DNA of 6,720 bases from Bacteroidota bacterium (lineage in GTDB: Bacteria; Bacteroidota; Bacteroidia; Chitinophagales; Chitinophagaceae), in assembly GCA_021780705.1 (NCBI GenBank), contig JAJXYG010000095.1, forward strand, positions 1-6,720, in the 5' to 3' direction. Shown piece by piece: positions 1 through 5,685 of this stretch. A program made the position numbers and the translations under genes. Each line of letters opens with the position of its first letter. The first letter of the stretch is position 1. The notes under the pieces were generated by a model that saw nothing but the letters and a program-made list of their open reading frames with translations, ran no database searches and was not told the DNA's origin.

Positions 1-1
1 G

Positions 2-100
2 AAGATAACGGATATTGCGAGTATTTTGGAAGGTTTGGACAGGAGGCAGGTGGTTTTTCTGCCACAAAATCCATTTATTTTTTATTCCTGGTGGATATGA
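2..100 (+). CDS. Possible C-terminal end of an unknown protein (partial)
   Basis: Frame 2 of the plus strand is open from the window edge for 32 codons to a TGA at 98-100. The peptide begins KITDIASILEGLDRRQ and ends NPFIFYSWWI. I do not recognise the family. The mix of hydrophobic and charged residues is protein-like, and the stop lies before the terminator hairpin at 148-184, which would suit a gene convergent with mscL. However, the stretch is short, and the minus strand is also open across much of it, so an open frame here could be chance. No start or domain can be judged from inside the window. Confidence 0.3.
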   Translation, partial: KITDIASILEGLDRRQVVFLPQNPFIFYSWWI

Positions 101-140
101 CCGGTGTACTCCCGAAACGGGCTACAGGCAGAAACAGGGA

Positions 141-184
141 CAAAAATAAAGGGTGAAGCCGGGGTATGCCCCGGCCCACCCTTT
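141..184 (-). terminator. Rho-independent terminator of mscL
   Basis: A two-part hairpin lies about 30 bp beyond the mscL stop codon. The outer arms are AAAGGGTG (148-155) and CACCCTTT (177-184). The inner arms are GCCGGGG (158-164) and CCCCGGC (169-175), with a four-base loop. Read on the minus strand, the hairpin is followed at once by TATTTTTG (148-141), a T-rich tail. The plus-strand side lacks an immediate T run, so the signal mainly serves mscL, although such a strong stem could also slow a convergent transcript. Confidence 0.82.
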
Positions 185-211
185 CAGGCTATCTTAAATA
201 GGGTAAATTCC

Positions 212-589
212 TTATTTTTTCAGGGCATCCCGGATTTCCATCAACAGCTTGTCTGTGGAGGAGGGGCCAGCCGGAGGCGGAGGAGCGGCTTCCTGCTTTT
301 TCTGCATGGAACCAATTGCGCGGACCATACTGAAAATGACCAGGGCAATGATCAGGAAATTGAGCACTGCCGCCAGGAACTTGCCATAGGTCACGGCACC
401 CCATTTCAACTGGGAAATATCCTGGAGTCCGGCCTTATCGAGAACCGGGGTCAGGACCAGCGGAGTGATGATATCGGTAACCAGGGAAGATACGATGGCA
501 CCGAATGCAGCACCGATGATCACGGCTACTGCCAGGTCCATTACATTGCCCTTCATCGCAAAGGCCTTGAAATCCTTAATGAAACTCAT
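212..589 (-). CDS. mscL: Large-conductance mechanosensitive channel MscL
   Basis: This is a 125-residue inner-membrane channel that opens under membrane tension to release solutes during osmotic downshock; the family works as a homopentamer. The N-terminus MSFIKDFKAFAMKGNVMDLA is the classic MscL amphipathic helix leading into TM1 (about 15-45, with AVIIGAAFGAIVSSLVTDII). A periplasmic loop follows (about 46-70), then TM2 (about 71-93), a proline-rich linker (APPPPAGPSS, 102-111) and the C-terminal bundle helix (TDKLLMEIRDALKK). The reading frame stays open upstream to an ATG at 679, but family alignment clearly places the start at 589. The extra 30 residues are proline-rich and unlike MscL. 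No strong Shine-Dalgarno sequence is seen. The pore residue equal to E. coli Gly22 is Ala22 here, while Leu19 and Val23 are kept. The length is slightly below the E. coli 136 residues. The gene is monocistronic, with a terminator behind it. Confidence 0.96.
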   Translation of the reverse strand: MSFIKDFKAFAMKGNVMDLAVAVIIGAAFGAIVSSLVTDIITPLVLTPVLDKAGLQDISQLKWGAVTYGKFLAAVLNFLIIALVIFSMVRAIGSMQKKQEAAPPPPAGPSSTDKLLMEIRDALKK

Positions 590-683
590 AGTAATTGTTT
601 TAAATTGTTTGGTGAAGAATAGATGCGGTTGGTGAGGTGGATAGCTCCCGACGGGTGATGGAGGTAATGGTTCCCACACTTAT

Positions 684-731
684 TTCACCCCTGTCCAGCC
701 CCTTTCGGGGAGACTCCGGGGGTGGAGGAAA
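684..731. repeat. GC-rich structured inverted-repeat element upstream of mscL
   Basis: This is the most notable object in the 313-bp gap between mscL and the oxygenase gene (590-902), which otherwise holds no convincing gene, RNA or exact TAnnTTTG promoter on the minus strand. The outer arms are CACCCC (686-691) and GGGGTG (719-724). Inside is a tight hairpin with arms CCCC (699-702) and GGGG (707-710). On the minus strand the inner loop reads GAAA, a stable GNRA-type tetraloop. It lies about 100 bp before the mscL start, so it could be in the mscL leader or could be a dispersed intergenic repeat. I saw no second copy in this window. The role is unknown. Confidence 0.45.
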
Positions 732-849
732 TTCCTGGGTAAATTTGCATTTTTCCATTCCTGCCTTCTTGTTTGCGGGTATCATTGGTTGAGAATCAGG
801 ATTCCAATTTAAAAAAAAATACCAAATAAAAGGGGATAGATCTCAAATA

Positions 850-878
850 TTGAAGAAAATAGGAGGGACTTTCCCTCC
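850..878 (-). terminator. Probable terminator after the oxygenase gene
   Basis: The arms GGAGGGA (862-868) and TCCCTCC (872-878) form a 7-bp stem with a three-base loop, about 25 bp beyond the stop codon of the oxygenase gene. On the minus strand the stem is followed by a T-rich stretch reading TATTTTCTTC. The T run is interrupted, so termination may be partial. It would end the frr-oxygenase transcript and separate it from mscL. Confidence 0.6.
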
Positions 879-899
879 CGGGTAGGCAATCCGGTCTGC

Positions 900-919
900 A
901 GCTCAGGAATTCCTGAGCT
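900..919. repeat. 20-bp perfect palindrome across the oxygenase stop codon
   Basis: The arms AGCTCAGGAA (900-909) and TTCCTGAGCT (910-919) are exact reverse complements with no spacer. The palindrome covers the last codons (Glu-Leu-Arg-Asn-Ser) and the TGA stop (905-903) of the oxygenase gene. As RNA it could form a short stem just before the terminator hairpin at 862-878. As DNA it could be a symmetric protein-binding site. Chance is also possible. Confidence 0.5.
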
Positions 920-1787
920 CTTTACGCAACTGCCGGGAGGTTTTCGAAGAGCCGTCATGACTCCATCCGGGCGGCATGAAAAGGTATTTTAACTTGATGG
1001 AAAACGGTACTTTCTTCCTGAGATCTGATGCAATACTTTCCCATTCATGAAAAATGATATGAAAGGGGTGATGACGCTTTTCCACCTGTTTGGTGAGCCC
1101 GTAGCGTACCGGGTCTTCCGGCAGTTCCGCCTGAAAGGTCCCAAATAGCTTGTCCCAGATAATCAGCACCATTCCCATATTGCGGTCCAGGTACCTCACA
1201 TTGCTGGCATGGTGCACCCGGTGGTGGGAGGGACTTACAAAAATACTTTCAAACCATCGGGGCATCTTGTGGACATACTGGGTATGCACCAATATCCCGT
1301 AAATCTGGGTCAGCGAATACATAAATATGATGTCCAGGGGTTTAAATCCAAACAACACAAGAGGCAGGAAATAAATAAAACGATACAGCGGCTGAAGGAC
1401 CGAAGACCTGAACCCGGTGGTGAGGTTAAATTCTTCGGAAGAATGGTGGGTAACATGGACCGCCCAGCAGATCCTGACAAAATGGTCTACCCGATGTTCC
1501 ACGTAAAAAGCGAGGTCCTCCATGATGAAGAGCAACCCCCAGTACCATACCGGAGAAGCAGAAAAATCCACAAAATGAAATCCGAAGCAAAGCGCCATAA
1601 TGTATACGTACACCGTGCGGAATAGCAGGTCCAGTCCGCCGTTGAGCGTGCACATGTACACGTTGATCACGGTTTCCCTAGTCGAGTAAAATTTCCGGAT
1701 ATGCAGGTGGCTCATCAGGATCTCCAGACCAATTACCACAATATAGAGCGGGGTAGAAACTAATATAAGTAATTGTTCTTTCAGCAT
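903..1787 (-). CDS. Sterol desaturase / fatty acid hydroxylase family protein, alkylglycerol-monooxygenase-like
   Basis: This is a 294-residue integral membrane di-iron oxygenase. The histidine clusters of the superfamily are all visible: HRVDH (98-102), HVTHH (111-115) and SHHRVHH (187-193), with a further His168 in the LVHTQ segment. Hydrophobic segments lie at about 5-25, 45-70, 80-97, 133-150 and 152-168. The stretch HHSSEEFNLTTGFRSSVLQ after the second cluster, and the later MGMVLIIWDKLFGTFQAE, resemble alkylglycerol monooxygenase (TMEM195/AGMO) more than sterol desaturases. AGMO enzymes cleave ether lipids using tetrahydrobiopterin; whether this bacterial protein does so is inference. 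The start at 1787 has AAAAGG about 10 bases upstream. The gene begins 14 bp after the frr stop codon and is probably co-transcribed with frr. The C-terminal tail is basic and cytosolic. The protein is shorter than the roughly 445-residue animal AGMO, missing mainly C-terminal membrane segments. Confidence 0.88.
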   Translation of the reverse strand: MLKEQLLILVSTPLYIVVIGLEILMSHLHIRKFYSTRETVINVYMCTLNGGLDLLFRTVYVYIMALCFGFHFVDFSASPVWYWGLLFIMEDLAFYVEHRVDHFVRICWAVHVTHHSSEEFNLTTGFRSSVLQPLYRFIYFLPLVLFGFKPLDIIFMYSLTQIYGILVHTQYVHKMPRWFESIFVSPSHHRVHHASNVRYLDRNMGMVLIIWDKLFGTFQAELPEDPVRYGLTKQVEKRHHPFHIIFHEWESIASDLRKKVPFSIKLKYLFMPPGWSHDGSSKTSRQLRKELRNS

Positions 1788-1801
1788 GATCCATTTGCCT
1801 T

Positions 1802-2365
1802 TTACACGGCCATGATTTCCTTCTCCTTGGCTTCCAGGTGACGGTCCACCAGGGAAATAAAATTATTGGTGATTTGCTGTATATCGGCCTCCCCATCCTT
1901 TGCCTCATCTTCACTCAGGCCCTCTTTCTGGAGTTTCTTGATTTGTTCAATGGCATCCCTGCGGATATTTCGCACGGCGATCCTGGCATGTTCCCCTTCT
2001 CCATTGCTGCGCTTCACCAGTTCCTTTCTTCTTTCCTCTGTAAGCGGAGGCAAAAACAGCCTGATGATATTGCCATCATTTTGAGGATTGATTCCGATAT
2101 TGGCTGCGATGATCGCTCTTTCAATCGGCTGAAGCATATTTTTTTCCCAGGGCTGTATGGTAAGGGTCCGGGCATCCATAATACTGATATTGCCCACCTG
2201 GCCGATCGGGGTGGGGCTGCCATAATAGTCTACTACGATCCCCTCCAGAATATTGGGATTTGCCTTACCCGCCCGGATCCTGGTAAGTTCGGATTCGAAG
2301 TGTTCCAATGCCTTTCTCATTGCGGTTTCTCCTTCCTCTAAAATGCTTTGAAGCGTCTCTGCCAT
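1802..2365 (-). CDS. frr: Ribosome recycling factor
   Basis: This is a 187-residue cytosolic protein that, with EF-G, splits the post-termination ribosome so that its subunits can be reused. It is full length for the family (E. coli 185). Domain I, a three-helix bundle, comes from about 1-30 and 105-187. Domain II, the beta domain, spans about 31-104. Hallmark stretches are RIRAGKANPNIL (29-40), VDYYGSPTPIGQVGNIS (45-61), GINPQNDGNIIRLFLPPLTEERR (91-113, key residues Asn96, Asp97, Arg102, Pro106, Glu110) and AVRNIRRDA (130-138), with the functional Arg132 kept. The start ATG has AGGA (minus strand of 2372-2375) six bases upstream, a clear ribosome-binding site. In many bacteria pyrH sits directly upstream; here it is a sugar-phosphate transferase gene 102 bp away, so frr probably uses its own promoter. 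The oxygenase gene follows closely downstream. Confidence 0.98.
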   Translation of the reverse strand: MAETLQSILEEGETAMRKALEHFESELTRIRAGKANPNILEGIVVDYYGSPTPIGQVGNISIMDARTLTIQPWEKNMLQPIERAIIAANIGINPQNDGNIIRLFLPPLTEERRKELVKRSNGEGEHARIAVRNIRRDAIEQIKKLQKEGLSEDEAKDGEADIQQITNNFISLVDRHLEAKEKEIMAV

Positions 2366-2427
2366 AAGATATCCTGTTTAACGAAATTTCCAGTACCGCA
2401 CGGAGGTGAGGTGCCTGATAAGGTGCA

Positions 2428-2435
2428 CAAAATTA
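2428..2435 (-). promoter_or_regulatory. Candidate Bacteroidota -7 promoter box for frr
   Basis: The minus strand reads TAATTTTG, an exact match to the TAnnTTTG -7 consensus of the Bacteroidota primary sigma factor. No good TTG-type -33 element is seen; the area upstream is a T run. Transcription would begin near 2421, giving a leader of about 55 bases before the frr ATG. The leader starts with a small imperfect stem (GTGC near 2428-2425 pairing with GCAC near 2413-2410). Confidence 0.45.
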
Positions 2436-2467
2436 AGAAAAACAGGTAGATAAAAAAGTTAATAGCC

Positions 2468-3595
2468 TTAATTCTGTTCCATCGGTTCCCCGGTCAGGCT
2501 GAAGATATTATGGGATTTGAGGACAGTATCCCGGTGGCTGATAACAGGCTTTCTGAGCCTTCTGATCTTTGCCCTGTTGTAGTACACGATCCCTGCCAGC
2601 AGAAGGGCAACCCCTGAAAGAGCAAAGATGTCTATGGTCGTACCCATATCACGCAGGTAATAGGCCAGCCCGATAAAAAGCACGTTGGTAGAAAGGCAGG
2701 TCATGGAGATCTGGGTATGGCTGAAGCCAAGTCCGAGCAGGAGATGGTGTATGTGGTTGCGGTCCGGGCAGAAAGGGGACCGGCGGTTTACAATTCGAAT
2801 GGTAACCACTCTGAGGGTGTCGAACAGGGGCACGATCAGGATGGAAAAGGCCACGGCAGGGGCCGCTTCAATCGGAAATCCCAAAGAAGGGTTGGAAGCC
2901 ACGGCGATAAATTTGATGACAAAGATGGAATTGAGCAATCCGATCAGCAGGGATCCCGTATCTCCCATGAATATTTTTGCCGGGGCAAAATTATAGATCA
3001 GGAAGGCTACCAGGCTGCCCACCAGGGAAAAGGCCATGACGGCATACATGTATTGCCCGGTCAGGGTAAAGTATAGCCCGAATACCGTGGAAGTCATCAG
3101 TCCGAGTGAACCGGCGAGTCCGTCAATTCCGTCAATGAGGTTAAAGGAATTGGTGATGACTACAATGGTAAACAGGGTTAACAGGAAACTGGCGGAGGGT
3201 GGAATGGCATATAAACCCAGGAACCCATTCATGTTGGCAATCTGGATTCCGCCGAATTTGATGATTATTCCGGCAGCAATAAGCTGGCCTATAAATTTTT
3301 TGGTAGCAGAAAGGATGATGATGTCGTCTTTGATTCCAAGGAAAAAGATGACCATGATGGCGGCCACAAAATACTGAAATACCGGGGGGACTGAGGAGGG
3401 GACTCCTAACAGGGAAGCAACGATAAAACCGGCAAAAATGCCTAAACCGCCCAGGGTGGGGACTACACCATTGTGTATTTTTCTTTCATCGGGTTCATCA
3501 AAAAGCCCTTTATTGATGGCTACTTCGATGATGACGGGTATGGAAAAGAAGGTGATTATGAAAGCCAATCCCCCGCTTAGTAAAATATTTTCCAT
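2468..3595 (-). CDS. WecA/TagO-type undecaprenyl-phosphate N-acetylhexosamine-1-phosphate transferase (MraY family)
   Basis: This 375-residue, polytopic inner-membrane enzyme transfers a sugar-1-phosphate (usually GlcNAc-1-P from UDP-GlcNAc) onto undecaprenyl phosphate. That is the first step of O-antigen, exopolysaccharide or other envelope glycan synthesis. The family motifs appear in order: DEPDERKIHNGVVPTLGGLG (33-52), the metal/catalytic pair Asp90-Asp91 in FLGIKDD, NSFNLIDGIDGLAG (149-162), FMGDTGS (209-215), PLFDTLRV (256-263) and DRNHIHHLLL (278-287). The HIHH form marks it as WecA/TagO/WbpL-like rather than MraY, which has a different His motif. About ten to eleven hydrophobic segments are visible, with a basic cytosolic tail after 340. 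The sugar specificity cannot be read from sequence. The gene has its own candidate promoter; no glycan cluster is adjacent, which suits a general initiating enzyme. Confidence 0.93.
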   Translation of the reverse strand: MENILLSGGLAFIITFFSIPVIIEVAINKGLFDEPDERKIHNGVVPTLGGLGIFAGFIVASLLGVPSSVPPVFQYFVAAIMVIFFLGIKDDIIILSATKKFIGQLIAAGIIIKFGGIQIANMNGFLGLYAIPPSASFLLTLFTIVVITNSFNLIDGIDGLAGSLGLMTSTVFGLYFTLTGQYMYAVMAFSLVGSLVAFLIYNFAPAKIFMGDTGSLLIGLLNSIFVIKFIAVASNPSLGFPIEAAPAVAFSILIVPLFDTLRVVTIRIVNRRSPFCPDRNHIHHLLLGLGFSHTQISMTCLSTNVLFIGLAYYLRDMGTTIDIFALSGVALLLAGIVYYNRAKIRRLRKPVISHRDTVLKSHNIFSLTGEPMEQN

Positions 3596-3624
3596 GCTTC
3601 TTTTTTAAATCAGCAATTCGTGTA

Positions 3625-3632
3625 CAAAAATA
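3625..3632 (-). promoter_or_regulatory. Candidate Bacteroidota -7 promoter box for the WecA-like gene
   Basis: The minus strand reads TATTTTTG, an exact TAnnTTTG match, 29 bases before the ATG at 3595. Transcription would begin near 3618, giving a leader of about 22 bases that contains an A-rich AAAAAAGAAG stretch just before the start, a common weak ribosome-binding context in this phylum. A convincing -33 TTG element is not visible at 17-21 bp spacing. Confidence 0.45.
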
Positions 3633-3675
3633 TAATTTAGTTTGTAGTAAAAGCATACAATCGGGTAAATTCTAT

Positions 3676-3699
3676 GCTTGGTACCACCTTTCCCCAAGC
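3676..3699 (-). other. Weak hairpin in the gap after pdxA
   Basis: The arms GCTTGG (3676-3681) and CCAAGC (3694-3699) enclose a 12-base loop, about 100 bp past the pdxA stop codon. There is no T run after the stem on the minus strand, so it is a poor intrinsic terminator. The rest of the gap between pdxA and the WecA-like gene (3596-3798) shows no gene and only the promoter box at 3625-3632. Confidence 0.2.
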
Positions 3700-3798
3700 G
3701 GACTCGTAAAGAACAACTCCCGGGGAAGCAACCTAAATCTTACACCTAACGTAACTCATCACCAGGATATTATATTCGTAACCCAAATTTTCATCAAT

Positions 3799-4893
3799 CT
3801 ATTCCACAATGGCCTCATCCACTCCGGTGGCCGAAACACTGGAACCCATCCGGTGGATAGGGTTTTTGTGATTTTCGGCGAACATCTTCTGGTTCCTCAG
3901 GATGTCCAGGCAACTGAAGATGGCGCTGCGAAAGGAGGAAGGATTCGCTTTATCCTTTCCAGCTATATCAAAAGCTGTTCCATGATCGGGGCTGGTTCTT
4001 ACGTTGGGTAATCCAGCGGTAAAATTTACCCCGTCCCCCATGGCCAGGGACTTAAAAGGGATCAGACCCTGGTCATGGTACATGGCCAGGACGGCATCAA
4101 ACTTTTGATGGTATCCTCTGGCAAAAAATGCATCTGCACTGAAAGGACCACTAACCAGCATATTATGCTGCTTGGCATCCTTGATGGCAGGTTTGATAAT
4201 TTCCTCTTCTTCCTTTCCGATCAGCCCCTCATCCCCGGCATGCGGGTTGAGCCCCAGGACCGCGATTTTGGGCCGGTTAATATTAAAATCCTTCTGAAGG
4301 GATGCGTTCAGTACGGAAAGTTTGGCCTGAATGGCCTCCCGGGTAATCAGCCCGGCCACCTCCTTCAACGGTACATGTTCGGTCACCAGCCCTACCCGGA
4401 GACTTTCGGATACCAGGAGCATCAGGACCTCGGGTACCCCGAAAAATTCCTTGAAATAGGGGGTGTGCCCGGTGTATTTGAATTCGGGACCCTGTACATT
4501 GTTCTTATGAATGGGGGCTGTCACCAGGCCGTCAATTTTGCCTTCCTTAAGGGCCTGGGTCGCAAATTGTAGACTTTTTACCGCATATTGTCCTGCCTGG
4601 GGAGTCAGCGTTCCCGGTGTAATGGCCACTTCTTCTTCCCAGCAATTGTAGAGATTGACCTGTTTGGAATTGACTTTACTGAAATCCTTGAGGGTCGTAA
4701 AATTGAAATTCACCTCAGCGAGTCCCTTGCGATAGAAATTGAGGACCTTATTGCTTGAAAAAATGACGGGAGTGAAGAAGTCCAGGAGCCTGTTGTCAGA
4801 GAGGGTTCTTATAATCAGTTCAGTGCCAATTCCATTTAAATCCCCGGAGCTAAAGCCTATTACGGGTTTGTTTTCAGAAGACGTATTATTCAA
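3799..4893 (-). CDS. pdxA: 4-hydroxythreonine-4-phosphate dehydrogenase
   Basis: PdxA is a cytosolic, metal- and NAD-dependent enzyme that oxidises 4-phosphohydroxy-L-threonine in the DXP-dependent pathway to pyridoxal phosphate; PdxJ then uses the product. This 364-residue copy is somewhat longer than E. coli PdxA (329). Conserved elements are SGDLNGIGTE (16-25, usually GDPAGIGPE), TAPIHK (125-130), YTGHTPY (140-146, substrate His143-Thr144), His173 in TEHVPL, NPHAGDEGLIGKEE (216-229, His218), MYHDQGLIPFK (271-281, His273) and the C-terminal GLPNVRTSPDHGTAFDIAGK (294-313). His173, His218 and His273 match the three metal-ligand positions. The only start in frame before the first motif is TTG at 4893; an in-frame TAA at 4926-4924 lies ahead with no ATG or GTG between, and no strong Shine-Dalgarno sequence is visible. 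recR lies 101 bp upstream on the same strand. Confidence 0.96.
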   Translation of the reverse strand: MNNTSSENKPVIGFSSGDLNGIGTELIIRTLSDNRLLDFFTPVIFSSNKVLNFYRKGLAEVNFNFTTLKDFSKVNSKQVNLYNCWEEEVAITPGTLTPQAGQYAVKSLQFATQALKEGKIDGLVTAPIHKNNVQGPEFKYTGHTPYFKEFFGVPEVLMLLVSESLRVGLVTEHVPLKEVAGLITREAIQAKLSVLNASLQKDFNINRPKIAVLGLNPHAGDEGLIGKEEEEIIKPAIKDAKQHNMLVSGPFSADAFFARGYHQKFDAVLAMYHDQGLIPFKSLAMGDGVNFTAGLPNVRTSPDHGTAFDIAGKDKANPSSFRSAIFSCLDILRNQKMFAENHKNPIHRMGSSVSATGVDEAIVE

Positions 4894-4994
4894 AGTGAAA
4901 TATTTGGATTGATAAGTTGCAATTTAGGTAAATAATATGGAGTCTGCAATTTGTTGATTGACATGGGGCTTTCCTGGATAATTCTGCCACCATT

Positions 4995-5624
4995 TTAGGG
5001 CTGAATTTGATTGCCCAAATAGTTTTCCACCGGCATCCGGTTGGAGATACTTCTGGCCAGGGTGAGTTCATCTGCATATTCCAGTTCTCCCCCAAAAGCA
5101 ATCCCCCGGGCAATGGTGGTAATTTTTACCGGAAGGTTCTGCAATTTTTTACTGATATAGAATAGCGTTGTATCTCCCTGGATGTTGGGGCTTAGAGCAA
5201 ATAATAATTCCAGCGTCTGTCCTTGCTGTACCCGCCCGATCAGTGAATCAATTTGAAGCTGTTCGGGCCCGATACCGTCCAAAGGAGAAATTACGCCGCC
5301 CAGTACGTGGTATACCCCGTGATACTGCTGGGTGCTTTCGATGGCAATCACGTCCCGGATGGTTTCCACGACGCAGATCAGGTCATGTTTTCGGGCCCGG
5401 TCGCTGCAGATATGACAAATGGGTTCATCAGAGATATTGTGGCACTCGGAACAAAAATGAATTTCATCCCTGAGTTTTACCATGGTTTCACTGAACAAAT
5501 GCACTTCCCCTGAATCCCGCTTCAGCAGATAGAGGACCAGCCTGAGTGCGGTCTTTCTGCCTATGCCTGGCAGCTTGGCAAATTCTTCTACTGCATTTTC
5601 CAGAAGTGTGGATGAAAAAGTCAT
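4995..5624 (-). CDS. recR: Recombination mediator protein RecR
   Basis: RecR acts with RecO (and RecF) to load RecA onto SSB-coated single-stranded DNA at gaps in recombinational repair. This 209-residue protein is near the family's usual 200. The N-terminal helix-hairpin-helix reads KLPGIGRKTALRL (17-29), with the DNA-contacting Lys24 and Arg28 kept. A four-cysteine zinc finger follows (Cys58, Cys61, Cys70, Cys73), then a Toprim domain (about 80-175) opening with CVVE (84-87) and including GVYHVLGGVISPLDGIGPEQL (103-123, Gly109-Gly110, Pro114, Gly117). The C-terminus holds GGELEYADELTLARSI (178-193). The Toprim loop that reads P-x-x-E-G-E in many RecRs is PNIQGD here (146-151). The ATG start at 5624 fits the family N-terminus. 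It is preceded by a structured leader and a candidate promoter. Confidence 0.97.
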   Translation of the reverse strand: MTFSSTLLENAVEEFAKLPGIGRKTALRLVLYLLKRDSGEVHLFSETMVKLRDEIHFCSECHNISDEPICHICSDRARKHDLICVVETIRDVIAIESTQQYHGVYHVLGGVISPLDGIGPEQLQIDSLIGRVQQGQTLELLFALSPNIQGDTTLFYISKKLQNLPVKITTIARGIAFGGELEYADELTLARSISNRMPVENYLGNQIQP

Positions 5625-5646
5625 GGTATTCGTTTATGTGCAGGGT

Positions 5647-5662
5647 GGTCCGCCTCCGGACC
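5647..5662 (-). other. Compact hairpin in the recR leader
   Basis: The arms GGTCCG (5647-5652) and CGGACC (5657-5662) form a perfect 6-bp GC-rich stem. Its four-base loop reads GAGG on the minus strand. It lies between the candidate promoter (5689-5696) and the recR ATG (5624), about 23 bases from the start codon. No T run follows, so it is not a standard terminator. It may affect message stability or translation, or be chance. Confidence 0.4.
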
Positions 5663-5685
5663 GACTTGCTGATCGGGTGCCGTCG

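Noticed and set aside
104..622. 172-codon plus-strand open frame over mscL
   Set aside because: It runs through the terminator hairpin and the whole mscL gene, and shows no domain or ribosome-binding support.
590..679. 30-residue N-terminal extension of MscL from an ATG at 679
   Set aside because: The extension is proline-rich and absent from the family. The MSFIKDF start at 589 aligns exactly with known MscL N-termini.
600..785. 61-codon minus-strand frame upstream of mscL
   Set aside because: It is low in protein-like features and overlaps the GC-rich inverted-repeat element, with no conserved motif or ribosome-binding site.
1838..2341. 167-codon plus-strand open frame opposite frr
   Set aside because: The minus strand encodes a complete, highly conserved ribosome recycling factor, so this is an antisense shadow.
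3596..3798. Possible small RNA or tRNA in the gap between pdxA and the WecA-like gene
   Set aside because: No cloverleaf can be drawn and the only hairpin (3676-3699) is weak with no T run. Only a promoter box is supported.
4075..4572. 165-codon plus-strand open frame opposite pdxA
   Set aside because: It is antisense to the PdxA motif-rich region and has no independent evidence.
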